A stretch of 64,000 nucleotides of DNA. It comes from UBA940 sp031548515. Its GTDB lineage: Bacteria > Bacteroidota > Bacteroidia > Bacteroidales > Rikenellaceae. The DNA is taken from assembly GCA_031548515.1 (NCBI GenBank), contig JAVBRB010000037.1:8770-72769 (forward strand), given 5' to 3'. The notes under the pieces are model-generated. The model was not told the DNA's origin. It did no database searches and saw only the letters and a list, made by a program, of their open reading frames with translations. Made by a program: the position numbers and the translations under genes. Shown here piece after piece: positions 25,596 to 35,082 of this stretch (the stretch's first letter is position 1; each line of letters opens with the position of its first letter).

Positions 25596-26720
25596 TCATT
25601 TCCTGTTTATGTTATTGTAAAAAGTGTCTCTTTCTACCACCCGCAGTCCCGCGGCGGCGGCCATACGTTCTATTTCGGCGATGGAGAGACGTGGAGATTC
25701 CTCTTCTGCACCGGCCATAGAATAAATCTTCGTGGTATCGTCTATAGTGCCGTCGATGTCGTCGGCGCCGAACGCCAGCGCCATTTCGGCAACGCTTTTG
25801 CCGTACATCACCCAGTATGCCTTGATGTGGGGGATGTTGTCGAGGAAAATGCGCGACATCGCCAACATCTTCATATCCTCCACGACGCTAACCTCTCCAC
25901 GTTCGCCCATGCGGTTTCCTTTGGCGCGGTATTTCAGCGGAATGAAGGCGTTGAACCCTCCTTTGCCCGTGCGGCTCGCACTTTCGTCCTGCAGCGCGCG
26001 CAGGCGGTCCATGTGGTCTATTCTCTGCGCGACGGTTTCCTCGTGGCCGTACAATATGGTAGCGTTGGTGGGGATACCGAGTCCGTGCGCCGTGCGGTGT
26101 ACTGCGAGCCACTCCTCCGCCGTGCCTTTTTCGGGGCATATCTTCGCCCGCAGTTCCTCGTCGAAAATTTCTGCGCCTCCGCCCGGAATGGCCTGCATCC
26201 CGGCTTTTTTCAACTCCGCAAGTCCCTCCTCTACCGTCAGTCCCGCCTTTTTTATCATATAGGCCAACTCGATGGCCGTATACGCTTTAACCGCAGCCTC
26301 CGGAAGTATAGCTTTAATACGGCGGATCAGGTCTGTGTAAAACCACAGGTCGTGTTTCGGGTGCACTCCGCCAACGATGTGGACTTCCGTAATCCCTTTC
26401 CCGGCGTATCTGCGGGCGATTTGCTCCATATCTTCAGTCGAGTAATCCCATGCTTCTGGGTCGCCTGCGCCGCGCCTGTACGAACAGAAACTGCAGTTGA
26501 AAACGCATATGTTGGTCGGCTCGATATGGAAATTGCGGTTATAATAGAGCGCATTTCCGTTTATCTCCCGGCGCTTTCCGTCTGCAAGTTGTCCCAACAA
26601 CCACAACGGGGCTTCGTTCCATAGCAAAGCCGCTTCATTTATGTCGATGCGGCCGCCATCCTCTATTTTCCGAACTATTGCGCCGATCATACTCCCGCCC
26701 GTATCGCGCTTGCCTATCAT
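25596..26720 (-). CDS. mqnE: Aminofutalosine synthase MqnE (radical SAM)
   Basis: 374 residues. The radical-SAM cluster motif CVFNCSFC is at residues 72-79. Other MqnE-type segments are HIVGGVHPKHDLWFYTDLIRRIK, IPGGGAEIFDEELRAKICPEK, GIPTNATILYGHEE and FNAFIPLKYRAKGN. The enzyme joins SAM-derived adenosine to 3-[(1-carboxyvinyl)oxy]benzoate, an early step of the futalosine route to menaquinone. The ATG at 26720 overlaps the lolA stop (ATGA); a second ATG at 26690 fits the family start better, so ten residues may be extra. MqnC is similar but lacks this motif set. Confidence 0.9.
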   Translation of the reverse strand: MIGKRDTGGSMIGAIVRKIEDGGRIDINEAALLWNEAPLWLLGQLADGKRREINGNALYYNRNFHIEPTNICVFNCSFCSYRRGAGDPEAWDYSTEDMEQIARRYAGKGITEVHIVGGVHPKHDLWFYTDLIRRIKAILPEAAVKAYTAIELAYMIKKAGLTVEEGLAELKKAGMQAIPGGGAEIFDEELRAKICPEKGTAEEWLAVHRTAHGLGIPTNATILYGHEETVAQRIDHMDRLRALQDESASRTGKGGFNAFIPLKYRAKGNRMGERGEVSVVEDMKMLAMSRIFLDNIPHIKAYWVMYGKSVAEMALAFGADDIDGTIDDTTKIYSMAGAEEESPRLSIAEIERMAAAAGLRVVERDTFYNNINRK

Positions 26721-27337
26721 CTGAAATCGATAAGTTCGAAACCCTGGAAGCGCGACGGGTCGAAGCCGAAGTCCTTGCCGATAGTGATTCGAGGAGTTAT
26801 TTTTACTATATCAACTACGGCGTCGGTATTCAGGTTGTCGAGCCAGTAGACCAGTCTTATTGGCAGTCCGGTCGACGAACTGATGAAGGCGTTGAGTTTT
26901 TCTCCCTCTTTAGCGCCGGTCTGCTGCAGCTCTATCTCGTCACAGTTGATGCCGCTGACAAGCGCTTTGCCGACATATTTATGGGTGAACGTTCCGTCCA
27001 GAAAATCGAAAAGGCGCGTTGGATTGCCAAGTATCGTACGGTCGTCGGGATCGACCGAATCCACAAGGATTTCTTTATCCAACAGGCTCACTTCGTATTT
27101 CGTGCGGCCGTCGCAGTATACCTCTATGTCGGATGTCATAACGCGGTAGCTTGTGCCGCTCACTTCATATAGGCCTTTTAAGGCCTTGCCGTCCACCGTC
27201 ACCGAAAATTCAACACGATAATCGCCGAACCCGGCAACTTTGGTTTGCAGCGTATTGAGAATTCCATCCGATTTTGTGTCGGCGAAAACGTTTATGGCTG
27301 CAAAAACAGCCGCCAGGATCATCATTGTCTTTTTCAT
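26717..27337 (-). CDS. lolA: LolA-like outer membrane lipoprotein carrier
   Basis: 206 residues with a signal peptide (MKKTMMILAAVFAAINVFA). The mature part has the LolA-type half-barrel pattern: VEFSVTVDGKALKGLYEVSGTSYRVMTSDIEVYCDGRTKYEV and later TRLFDFLDGTFTHKY. LolA carries lipoproteins through the periplasm from LolCDE to the outer membrane; a lolD gene lies at 49144-49794. The start overlaps the ftsK stop and the stop overlaps the mqnE start, each by four bases, so translation is probably coupled. Family assignment is by pattern and context. Confidence 0.8.
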   Translation of the reverse strand: MKKTMMILAAVFAAINVFADTKSDGILNTLQTKVAGFGDYRVEFSVTVDGKALKGLYEVSGTSYRVMTSDIEVYCDGRTKYEVSLLDKEILVDSVDPDDRTILGNPTRLFDFLDGTFTHKYVGKALVSGINCDEIELQQTGAKEGEKLNAFISSSTGLPIRLVYWLDNLNTDAVVDIVKITPRITIGKDFGFDPSRFQGFELIDFR

Positions 27338-29868
27338 ATCCCTATATCTTCAAAAATGCGATCGAGGCTGCGCGGGTCCTGGATCAGCACTTCGCGCGGT
27401 TTGCTCCCTTCCGGGCGCCCCACGATGCCGGCCCTTTCCAGCTGGTCCATAAGCCTTCCTGCGCGGTTGTATCCTATGGCAAAGTGTCGCTGGATGTTTG
27501 AGGTCGAACCCTGCTGGTTGTTTACCACGAAACGGGCCACCTCTTCGAACATGTCGTCCACTTTCCCCATCTCGCCGTTCGAGGTCTGTTCGCTCGACTC
27601 CGGAACGTAATCGGGCAGATGGTAGGCCGACGGATATCCGCGCTGTTTCTGTATAAAATTGGTCATCGACTCTATTTCGGGCGTGTCGATAAATGCGCAC
27701 TGCAGTCGTGTGATTTCGCCGTTGAGCGAAATGAGCATATCGCCTTGCCCTATCAGCTGGTTTGCTCCTGTCTGGTCGAGGATGGTCCGCGAGTCGACTA
27801 TCGAGGTGACGCGGAAAGCTATTCGCGCGGGGAAGTTTGCCTTGATAAGCCCCGTAATTACCTTTACGTCGGGACGCTGCGTTGCGATGATGAGATGGAT
27901 TCCAGTTGCTCGTGCCAACTGTGCGAGGCGGGTGATGGGTTGTTCCACTTCTTTGCCCGCGGTCATTATCATATCGGCGAACTCGTCGATAACCACTACG
28001 ATGTAAGGCAGGTAGCGATGCCCCTTGTTGGGGTTCAGGCGGCGGTTGACGAACTTTTCGTTGTACTCCGAAATTTTCTTTACCTCCGCTTTGCGCAGCA
28101 GTTCGTAACGCGCCTCCATCTCGCCGCAGAGCGAATTGAGCGTGTAAACCACCTTCTGCGTGTCGGTCAGGATGGCGTCCTCCTCGCTCTCCATTTTGGC
28201 CAGGAAGTGCTTCTCGAGACGCGAATAGAGCGATAGCTCCACCTTTTTGGGGTCCACCATCACGAATTTTATCTCTGCAGGATGCTTCTTGTAGAGCAGC
28301 GACGAAATAATGACGTTCAGCCCGACGCTCTTGCCCTGCCCGGTAGCTCCCGCTATCAGAAGGTGCGGCATCTTGGCAAGGTCCACGAGAAAAGTTTCGT
28401 TCTGTATGGTCTTGCCAAGCACCAGGGGCAGTTCGGCCGTACTGTCCTGGAACTTGATGGACTTGATCAGTGAGTACATCGAGACCACCTCGCGGTTCTT
28501 GTTCGGAACCTCTATGCCGATGGTTCCCTTGCCTGGCATCGGCGCTATGATGCGGATACCAAGTGCTTTGAGGCTTAATGCGATGTCTTGCTCCAATCCC
28601 TTGATCTTCGATATTTTGACACCAGGCGCCGGGATGATCTCATACAGCGTTACGGTAGGGCCGACGGTGGCTTTGATCCTGCTGATCTCGATGCCGAAAT
28701 TGCGCAGAGTCTGGACTATCTGGTTGCTGTTGGCCTGAATCTCTTCGTCGGTCACCTCTACCTTGACGCCATGGTTCATCAGGATGCTTTCGATCTCCGG
28801 TTTACGGTAAGTCGAAAGCTCCTTAAGCGGGTCGTACAACTTATTATCCATTTCGTCCTCATCGACCTCCGCATCGCGCAATTCTGTTTGCAGCACCTCC
28901 ATATCGCGGCCGTCGGAAGTGATAACGCCGCCCGCGCCAAGGACGGTTCCGGCCGTACCGAGTTCGACTACCTCAAATATGCCGTCGGAAGATGCCGCGA
29001 CGGCCGGACGCACAGCGTCGGTCTCTCCGGGTTTTTCGATTTCTACCACATGATGGCCGTCCTCGTCGATCTCCTTTACCTCGAAAGGCGATCCGGCAGT
29101 TTCGGGCCTCTTTATTTCAGACTGTTTGTCTTCCGTGGCTTCCTCGAATCCATCTTCGAATTCGTCTTCCTCTTCGCCGTCCTCATAATATTCGTCTTCC
29201 GGCTTCTCATCTTCCTCTTCCTCATCGTCGAGCGTGTCGCCGCCAGTGATGCCCGTGACCATCTCGCCCACTTTGGCCCCGCCGTCGACTATGGCCTGCC
29301 CTGTACGGTTCACAACCGATATGGTTTTGCGGTTGATGTAGACGGCCAGCAGTATCCATGCGCACAGCAGCGCCAGCCCCGAGCCTATCAGTCCGATGGC
29401 CCCGCGCAGCCATTGAGCCGCGAAAATGCCGAGAGAACCGCCAAGCCCGGTTCCGAAAATACCCCATTTTGTTCCGAAAACAAGTCCCAGCGTGAGCGAA
29501 CCGAGTATCATTACTGCGAAAGTCAGGCGCACCGAACGCTCGAGAATTGCGGGCTTGTAGCGCATCATGCGAAGGCCGGCGATGAAAAGCACAACCGGTA
29601 TGGCAATGCCGAAAATGCCGAATCCCTGCCCTACGAGCAGGTCGCCGAAACGCACCCCGAAACTGCCTTTTTCACCGGTAGGAACCGCTTGGGCAGCCGA
29701 TCCGAGGACTCCCTGGTCGGCGCTCCATGTGAAGAAGTAGCTCGCGCACACGTATCCGACATATACCGAAAAGAAAAGCAGTATCAATCCGGCCACCCAC
29801 TTCTGGTTCTCGCTGATGTGAAACCGTTTTTTATCTCTCTTCGGTTTGGATTTTTTCTCTTTTGCCAT
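27334..29868 (-). CDS. ftsK: DNA translocase FtsK/SpoIIIE
   Basis: 844 residues. Membrane helices lie within about 23-180, followed by a strikingly acidic linker (about 212-250, runs of Glu/Asp) and a further linker to about 340. The motor domain carries Walker A GATGQGKS at 507-514, the Walker B region YIVVVIDEFADMI, and RLAQLARATGIHLIIATQRPDV. The winged-helix gamma domain at about 780-840 (VNNQQGSTSNIQRHFAIGYNRAGRLMDQLE) reads KOPS-like orienting sequences. It pumps chromosome ends across the septum and activates dif recombination. It is first in its operon; TATCTTCG at 29873-29880 (minus) is a weak -7 candidate. Confidence 0.96.
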   Translation of the reverse strand: MAKEKKSKPKRDKKRFHISENQKWVAGLILLFFSVYVGYVCASYFFTWSADQGVLGSAAQAVPTGEKGSFGVRFGDLLVGQGFGIFGIAIPVVLFIAGLRMMRYKPAILERSVRLTFAVMILGSLTLGLVFGTKWGIFGTGLGGSLGIFAAQWLRGAIGLIGSGLALLCAWILLAVYINRKTISVVNRTGQAIVDGGAKVGEMVTGITGGDTLDDEEEEDEKPEDEYYEDGEEEDEFEDGFEEATEDKQSEIKRPETAGSPFEVKEIDEDGHHVVEIEKPGETDAVRPAVAASSDGIFEVVELGTAGTVLGAGGVITSDGRDMEVLQTELRDAEVDEDEMDNKLYDPLKELSTYRKPEIESILMNHGVKVEVTDEEIQANSNQIVQTLRNFGIEISRIKATVGPTVTLYEIIPAPGVKISKIKGLEQDIALSLKALGIRIIAPMPGKGTIGIEVPNKNREVVSMYSLIKSIKFQDSTAELPLVLGKTIQNETFLVDLAKMPHLLIAGATGQGKSVGLNVIISSLLYKKHPAEIKFVMVDPKKVELSLYSRLEKHFLAKMESEEDAILTDTQKVVYTLNSLCGEMEARYELLRKAEVKKISEYNEKFVNRRLNPNKGHRYLPYIVVVIDEFADMIMTAGKEVEQPITRLAQLARATGIHLIIATQRPDVKVITGLIKANFPARIAFRVTSIVDSRTILDQTGANQLIGQGDMLISLNGEITRLQCAFIDTPEIESMTNFIQKQRGYPSAYHLPDYVPESSEQTSNGEMGKVDDMFEEVARFVVNNQQGSTSNIQRHFAIGYNRAGRLMDQLERAGIVGRPEGSKPREVLIQDPRSLDRIFEDIGI

Positions 29869-29959
29869 AGCGCGAAGATACGGATTATTTAAAGAATATA
29901 GGATGCGGCTCGGTGATCTTTTGCTTGCAGGCCTGCTCGATTACGCTTACCTTTCGCTA

Positions 29960-30745
29960 TTATTTATCGAAAGACGGTACTTTGGCGCTTTTGTCGACGA
30001 GGTGCTTCAGGTAAGCTTCGTTGCCGAACGTGAAAAATCCATGCTTCGGCTCATGCTCCGGCGATGCGTGCAAGTCCTTCTCGGTGAGGAGTTGGTCGAC
30101 CCTGCGGGCTATAGCCCCTGCAGAGTCCACGATCTGTATGTCTCGTCCGCCGATAATGTGGCGTATCTGTTCGACAAGATACGGATAATGTGTACATCCG
30201 AGCACTATCTGATCGGCGCCGGCTTCTATCATCGGTTCTACGGCGCGGCGGACGGTTTCGAGAGCCTCCGGTGTATTTTCCAGGTCGTTTTCGACAAGCT
30301 CGACGAATCCTTCGCCGATGGTCTCGATTATCCGCACTTTGCCGCGGTATTTTGTGGCTGTGGCCTTGTAAAGGTCGCCTTTGAATGCAGCGGCAGTCGC
30401 CAGAACCCCTATTACGCCGCTTTTTGAAGCGAGCGCGGCGGGTTTCACGGCCGGTTCCATTCCTATAATGGGAATGTCGTATTTATTGCGCAGGAAATCT
30501 ATGGCAGCCCCGGTGGCGGCGTTGCAAGCAATGACTATCATCTTGACGCCCTTAGCAATAAGCAGCCCGACGGCCTGGTCTACGAATCCGGTTATTTCAT
30601 CCTTCGTGCGCGGGCCGTAAGGCACGTTCTTGCCGTCGCCGAAATATATGAGAGACTCGCCTGGCAGACGGCGCGCAAGTTCGGCGCGGACGGTCAGCCC
30701 GCCCATCCCCGAATCGAAAACCCCTATCGGATTGTCGTTGTTCAT
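29960..30745 (-). CDS. murI: Glutamate racemase
   Basis: 261 residues. The two catalytic Cys motifs are visible: MIVIACNAATGAA (about residue 74) and IVLGCTHYPYLV (about 184), with the GVFDSGMGGLTV start and FGDGKNVPYGPR loop. It supplies D-glutamate for peptidoglycan. The gene stands alone on the minus strand, about 90 bp from both neighbours (purL upstream, ftsK downstream). No terminator or promoter stands out in the gaps. Confidence 0.96.
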   Translation of the reverse strand: MNNDNPIGVFDSGMGGLTVRAELARRLPGESLIYFGDGKNVPYGPRTKDEITGFVDQAVGLLIAKGVKMIVIACNAATGAAIDFLRNKYDIPIIGMEPAVKPAALASKSGVIGVLATAAAFKGDLYKATATKYRGKVRIIETIGEGFVELVENDLENTPEALETVRRAVEPMIEAGADQIVLGCTHYPYLVEQIRHIIGGRDIQIVDSAGAIARRVDQLLTEKDLHASPEHEPKHGFFTFGNEAYLKHLVDKSAKVPSFDK

Positions 30746-30836
30746 TGTTTATAGAGAGCTAAATGGCCGATTGTGCGGTTTATTCGTTATAGTGATTACT
30801 CCACTTCCTGCTTTTCAGATGGGAATGGAGTTTCTG

Positions 30837-33800
30837 CTAAATCCGCTCCAGCCGTTGCTGGATCCATTTGCGGGCATTGACGAACGCCTCGATCCATGGG
30901 GTTATCTCGTCTCCGGAGCGCTCTTCCGGGTAGTACGCCCAGTTCCACGGCTTGAGGGAGCGTTCGAGGTGCGGCATCATCGCAAGGTGGCGTCCGTCGG
31001 CGCTTGCGATGCCTGCGGTGTTGAAATCGCTGCCGTTGGGATTGGCCGGATAGCCTTCATGGCTGTATCTCATCACGATATTGTAGTCGGACTCCTTGCC
31101 TGGCAGCGAGAATTTGCCTTCGCCGTGGGCTATCCAGATGCCGAGTTTGGCGCCGGAAAGCGATCCGAGCATCACCGACTCGTTCTGCGGGATATCGACA
31201 CCAATGAATCCCGACTCGAATTTGCGGCTGTCGTTGTGCATCATTCGCGGCATTTCGGCGCGTCCGGGAGTGATTAGGCCCAGTTCGATCATCACCTGGC
31301 AGCCGTTGCAGATTCCCACCGAAAGCGTGTCGGGGCGCGCGTAGAACCTGTCGAGCGCCTGTTTCGCCTTTTCGTTGTAGAGGAACGCCCCCGCCCAGCC
31401 TTTCGCCGAACCGAGCACGTCGGAGTTTGAGAACCCGCCCACGAACGCGATCATATTGACGTCTTCGAGGGTTTCGCGGCCGCTCACCAGGTCGGTCATG
31501 TGCACGTCCTTCACGTCCATTCCGGCCAGGTGCATTATCCACGCCACTTCGCGGTCGCACTGGCACCCTTTTTCGCGGATTATGGCCGCACGGATGCCGC
31601 TTTTATGTTTGCGATGCGGATTGATGCCGAGGGTTGTATATTTCCCGTCGAACGAAGCGGGGAATTTATACTCCAGCTCCTGCGTTTTGTAGTTGGCGAA
31701 GCGTTCTGCGGCTTTGGTTTTCCCGCTCTGGCGGCGGTCGAGCAGGTACGATGTTTTGTACCACTTGTCGCGCAGATCGTCCTGCAGCAGCTCGAATTCC
31801 ACGCCCGCGCCTTCGACTGTGAAGTTTCGGTTGAGATTGACGCGGCCAATCGTCTGCGCATCAATGCCTGCGTTTTTGAGTGCTGTCGCTGTGGCTGCGC
31901 CGTTTTCAACCTGCAGCACGAGCGCCGGTTTCTCGCTGAAAAGCAGCCTCACGAGATCTTTTTCGGCGAATTCGCCAAGGTCGATCGCGATGCCCGTACG
32001 GTTGTCGGCAAATGTCATTTCCAGAAGGGCCGTGATAAGTCCTCCCGCCGAAACGTCGTGTCCGGCCAGAATCGCGCCTTTCGAAATGAGCTTCTGAACC
32101 TCGCCGAACGCCTTTGCGAAATACTCCACATCTTTCACGGTCGGGGTTTCGCAGCCCACTTTGTCGACGATCTGAGCGAACGAACTGCCTCCAAGGGCGA
32201 ATGCGCTGCGGCTCATATCCACATATACGATGTCGCTCTCTTTCTGACGGAGTGCGGCCTTCACGCTTTTCGATACTTCATAAACTTCTGCCGCAGAGGT
32301 GATTATCACCGTTCCGGGTGCGTATACCAATTGCCCATCGGGGTATTTCTGCGTCATCGAGAGCGAATCCTTGCCCGTGGGAATGTTGATGCCCAGCGCG
32401 ATGGCGAATTCGCTCGCCCCTTCGACGGCCTTATATAGCCTTGCGTCTTCGCCGGCGTTTTTGCACGGCCACATCCAGTTGGCGCTCAGCGACACGCCTT
32501 TAAGTCCATGAGCCAGAGGCGCGAAGACAATGTTGGTCAGCGATTCGGCGATAGCAAGGCGCGAACCCTCCGCCGGGTCGATCATCGCCGCGACCGGGGC
32601 GTGCCCGATAGCGGTAGCAATGCCGCTTTTGCCCTGGTAGTCAAGCGCTACTACGGCGCAGTCGTTCAGCGGAAGCTGCACCTGTCCGGCGCACTGCTGC
32701 ATTGCGATTCGTCCCGTCACCGAGCGGTCGACCTTGTTCGTAAGCCAGTCCTTGCAGGCCACGGCCTCGATCTGGAGCGTCTGTTCTATGTATTTGACTA
32801 TTTGCCCGGGATTATAATCCACAGGTTTAAATAATTCTTTTAACGATTTGTCGTTCAGAATAGTGCGTGGGGCCTTGCCGAACATGTACGCCAGCGGCCA
32901 GTCGATGGGGCGTTCGCCCGACTTGTTGTTGACGAACGTGAACCGCATGTCGCCCGTGGTTTCGCCTATAACGTACATCGGGGCGCGTTCGCGCTCTGAA
33001 ATTTTCTTCAGGTATTCGATATATTTCTTATCGATCACAAGGCCCATGCGTTCCTGCGACTCGTTGCCCACTATCTCGCGTGCCGAAAGCGTCGGGTCGC
33101 CCACCGGAAGGTTCTCCATGTCGATGCGTCCGCCTGTGGCTTCCACGAGTTCGCTCAGGCAGTTCAAGTGGCCGCCCGCGCCGTGGTCGTGTATCGAGAT
33201 TATGGGGTTCATATCGGCCTCGCTGACGGCGCGGATGGCATTGTAAACCCTCTTCTGCATCTCGGGGTTCGAACGCTGTACCGCATTGAGTTCTATGTCG
33301 TTGGCGTATTCACCTGTAGCGACGCTCGATACGGCCCCGCCGCCCATTCCGATGCGGTAGTTGTCGCCCCCGAGCAGCACCACGGCGTCGCCCGCCGAGG
33401 GTTCGTCCTTCAGGCTGTCCTGCTTTTTGCCGTAGCCCACCCCGCCGGCCATCATGATGACCTTGTCGTAGCCGTAGGTTTTGCCGTTTTCCGCATGCTC
33501 GAACGTAAGCAGCGAACCACATATGAGCGGCTGTCCGAACTTGTTGCCGAAATCGCTGGCTCCGTTCGACGCCTTGATCAATATATCCTCGGGCGTCTGG
33601 TAGAGCCATTTGCGCGGCGGCACGGCCTGTTCCCATTCGCGACCGCCGTCGAGACGCGGGTAAGAAGTCATGTAAACCGCGGTTCCGGCTACAGGGAAAG
33701 CACCCTTCCCGCCCGCGATACGGTCACGTATTTCACCGCCTGTCCCGGTCGCCGCGCCGTTGAAAGGCTCGACAGTCGTTGGAAAATTATGGGTTTCAGC

Positions 33801-34529
33801 TTTAATAGAGATGACGCTCTCAAAGTCCTTTGTTTCAAAAAAATCGGGTTTGTCATGTGAGGCTGGAGCGAACTGTTCGGCCAGAGGGCCTTGGACGAAG
33901 GCGCAGTTGTCCTTGTATGCCGAAGTCACGAGATTCGGATTCGCTTTCGTCGTCTTTTTGATAAGCCCGAAAAGCGTGTCGGGCATCGTGCGGCCGTCAA
34001 TGACGAATTCGCCGTTGAAAATTTTGTGGCGGCAGTGCTCCGAGTTGACCTGCGAGAATCCGAAAACCTCGCTGTCTGTCAGCGGGCGGCCCATCTTGGC
34101 GCTCACCTCTTTCAGGTAAGCGGCCTCGTCGACGCTCAGCGCAAGGCCTTCCTGCCTGTTGTAGGCGTCGATATCCTCGATATAGCGGATCGGGTCGGGC
34201 TGTTTTGTGATGGTGAAGACCTCCTGCCCTATCTCTTTGTAGCGGCGGTTGAGCATCGGATCGAACGGGGTTTCGGGTGTGTCGGCGAAGAACTCTTCGA
34301 TGCGCCTGATCCCGAATATGCCCATGTTCTGCGTGATCTCGACCGCGTTTGTGCTCCACGGGGTGATCATTTCGCGGCGCGGGCCTATGAATTCGCCTTT
34401 AAGAACGTCCTGCGGAAGATGCTTCGCGCCTGAAAAGAGCCATTCGAGCCTCTCTATGGCCATTTTGTCGAGTTCAGAAGCGGCATCCACCGCATAGATT
34501 TTTTGCTTGTCGCCGAATAGTAAAACCAT
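30837..34529 (-). CDS. purL: Phosphoribosylformylglycinamidine synthase, single-chain
   Basis: 1230 residues, the long fused form. Order: N-terminal PurS-like region, a linker with GFSQVNSEHCRHKIFNGEF, two AIRS-type ATP-binding halves (ETHNFPTTVEPFNGAATGTGGEIRDR; HDVSAGGLITALLEM) and a C-terminal glutamine amidotransferase with nucleophile Cys in SVGICNGCQVM. It converts FGAR to FGAM in purine synthesis using glutamine and ATP. It follows aroK by 22 bp and ends the parE-parC-aroK-purL run. Its length equals that of the E. coli enzyme class. Confidence 0.97.
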   Translation of the reverse strand: MVLLFGDKQKIYAVDAASELDKMAIERLEWLFSGAKHLPQDVLKGEFIGPRREMITPWSTNAVEITQNMGIFGIRRIEEFFADTPETPFDPMLNRRYKEIGQEVFTITKQPDPIRYIEDIDAYNRQEGLALSVDEAAYLKEVSAKMGRPLTDSEVFGFSQVNSEHCRHKIFNGEFVIDGRTMPDTLFGLIKKTTKANPNLVTSAYKDNCAFVQGPLAEQFAPASHDKPDFFETKDFESVISIKAETHNFPTTVEPFNGAATGTGGEIRDRIAGGKGAFPVAGTAVYMTSYPRLDGGREWEQAVPPRKWLYQTPEDILIKASNGASDFGNKFGQPLICGSLLTFEHAENGKTYGYDKVIMMAGGVGYGKKQDSLKDEPSAGDAVVLLGGDNYRIGMGGGAVSSVATGEYANDIELNAVQRSNPEMQKRVYNAIRAVSEADMNPIISIHDHGAGGHLNCLSELVEATGGRIDMENLPVGDPTLSAREIVGNESQERMGLVIDKKYIEYLKKISERERAPMYVIGETTGDMRFTFVNNKSGERPIDWPLAYMFGKAPRTILNDKSLKELFKPVDYNPGQIVKYIEQTLQIEAVACKDWLTNKVDRSVTGRIAMQQCAGQVQLPLNDCAVVALDYQGKSGIATAIGHAPVAAMIDPAEGSRLAIAESLTNIVFAPLAHGLKGVSLSANWMWPCKNAGEDARLYKAVEGASEFAIALGINIPTGKDSLSMTQKYPDGQLVYAPGTVIITSAAEVYEVSKSVKAALRQKESDIVYVDMSRSAFALGGSSFAQIVDKVGCETPTVKDVEYFAKAFGEVQKLISKGAILAGHDVSAGGLITALLEMTFADNRTGIAIDLGEFAEKDLVRLLFSEKPALVLQVENGAATATALKNAGIDAQTIGRVNLNRNFTVEGAGVEFELLQDDLRDKWYKTSYLLDRRQSGKTKAAERFANYKTQELEYKFPASFDGKYTTLGINPHRKHKSGIRAAIIREKGCQCDREVAWIMHLAGMDVKDVHMTDLVSGRETLEDVNMIAFVGGFSNSDVLGSAKGWAGAFLYNEKAKQALDRFYARPDTLSVGICNGCQVMIELGLITPGRAEMPRMMHNDSRKFESGFIGVDIPQNESVMLGSLSGAKLGIWIAHGEGKFSLPGKESDYNIVMRYSHEGYPANPNGSDFNTAGIASADGRHLAMMPHLERSLKPWNWAYYPEERSGDEITPWIEAFVNARKWIQQRLERI

Positions 34530-34551
34530 TATATATAGGTGTTGGGTTGAT

Positions 34552-35079
34552 TTAACGTTTCAAAGCTTCGACATGCCGCAGAAGCATTCCGACGATACGT
34601 TCGTCGGCAACTCCGTCGCAGTCGAGCACAAATGTAGCTTCATTATAGTGTTTTTCCCTTTCACGGAGGGTTTTGTTTATGTATGCGAGCAATTCCTCGT
34701 CAGTCATGCCTTTGATCTTCGGACGCTTGTTGCGGCCTTTTCCATCGATGCGCTGAACGAGGCGTTCGGGCGACATTTTCAGGTATATGGTCGTTCCGGC
34801 GGCATTCAGGGCCTCCATCGCCCCATCGCGGCACACAGCCCCTCCGCCAAGGGCGACCACGGTGTCCTTTTCGATGGTCGGCAGGTCATTCAGCACCTCT
34901 TTTTCGAGCGTGCGGAACCATCCCTCTCCTTTCTGTTCGAAAACTTCGGGAATGGTCATTCCGGCGCGGCGCTCTATCTCATTATCCGTGTCGATGAAAT
35001 TCCATTCCATTTGTATCGCGAGACGGCGTCCGAAAGAACTTTTGCCGCTGCCCATGAATCCTACGAGAAAAATCATCAT
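34552..35079 (-). CDS. aroK: Shikimate kinase
   Basis: 175 residues. P-loop GFMGSGKSSFGRR at about 8-18, shikimate-binding DTDNEIERRAGMTI with the conserved Asp and Arg, VALGGGAVCRDGAM and the lid region LERLVQRIDGKGRNKRP. It phosphorylates shikimate with ATP in aromatic amino-acid synthesis. The gene starts 3 bp after the topoisomerase A stop, so it is probably part of that operon. Confidence 0.94.
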   Translation of the reverse strand: MMIFLVGFMGSGKSSFGRRLAIQMEWNFIDTDNEIERRAGMTIPEVFEQKGEGWFRTLEKEVLNDLPTIEKDTVVALGGGAVCRDGAMEALNAAGTTIYLKMSPERLVQRIDGKGRNKRPKIKGMTDEELLAYINKTLREREKHYNEATFVLDCDGVADERIVGMLLRHVEALKR

Positions 35080-35082
35080 ATC

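Noticed and set aside
28588..29892. 434-codon open frame opposite ftsK
   Set aside because: It mirrors the FtsK coding strand and contains no recognisable motif.
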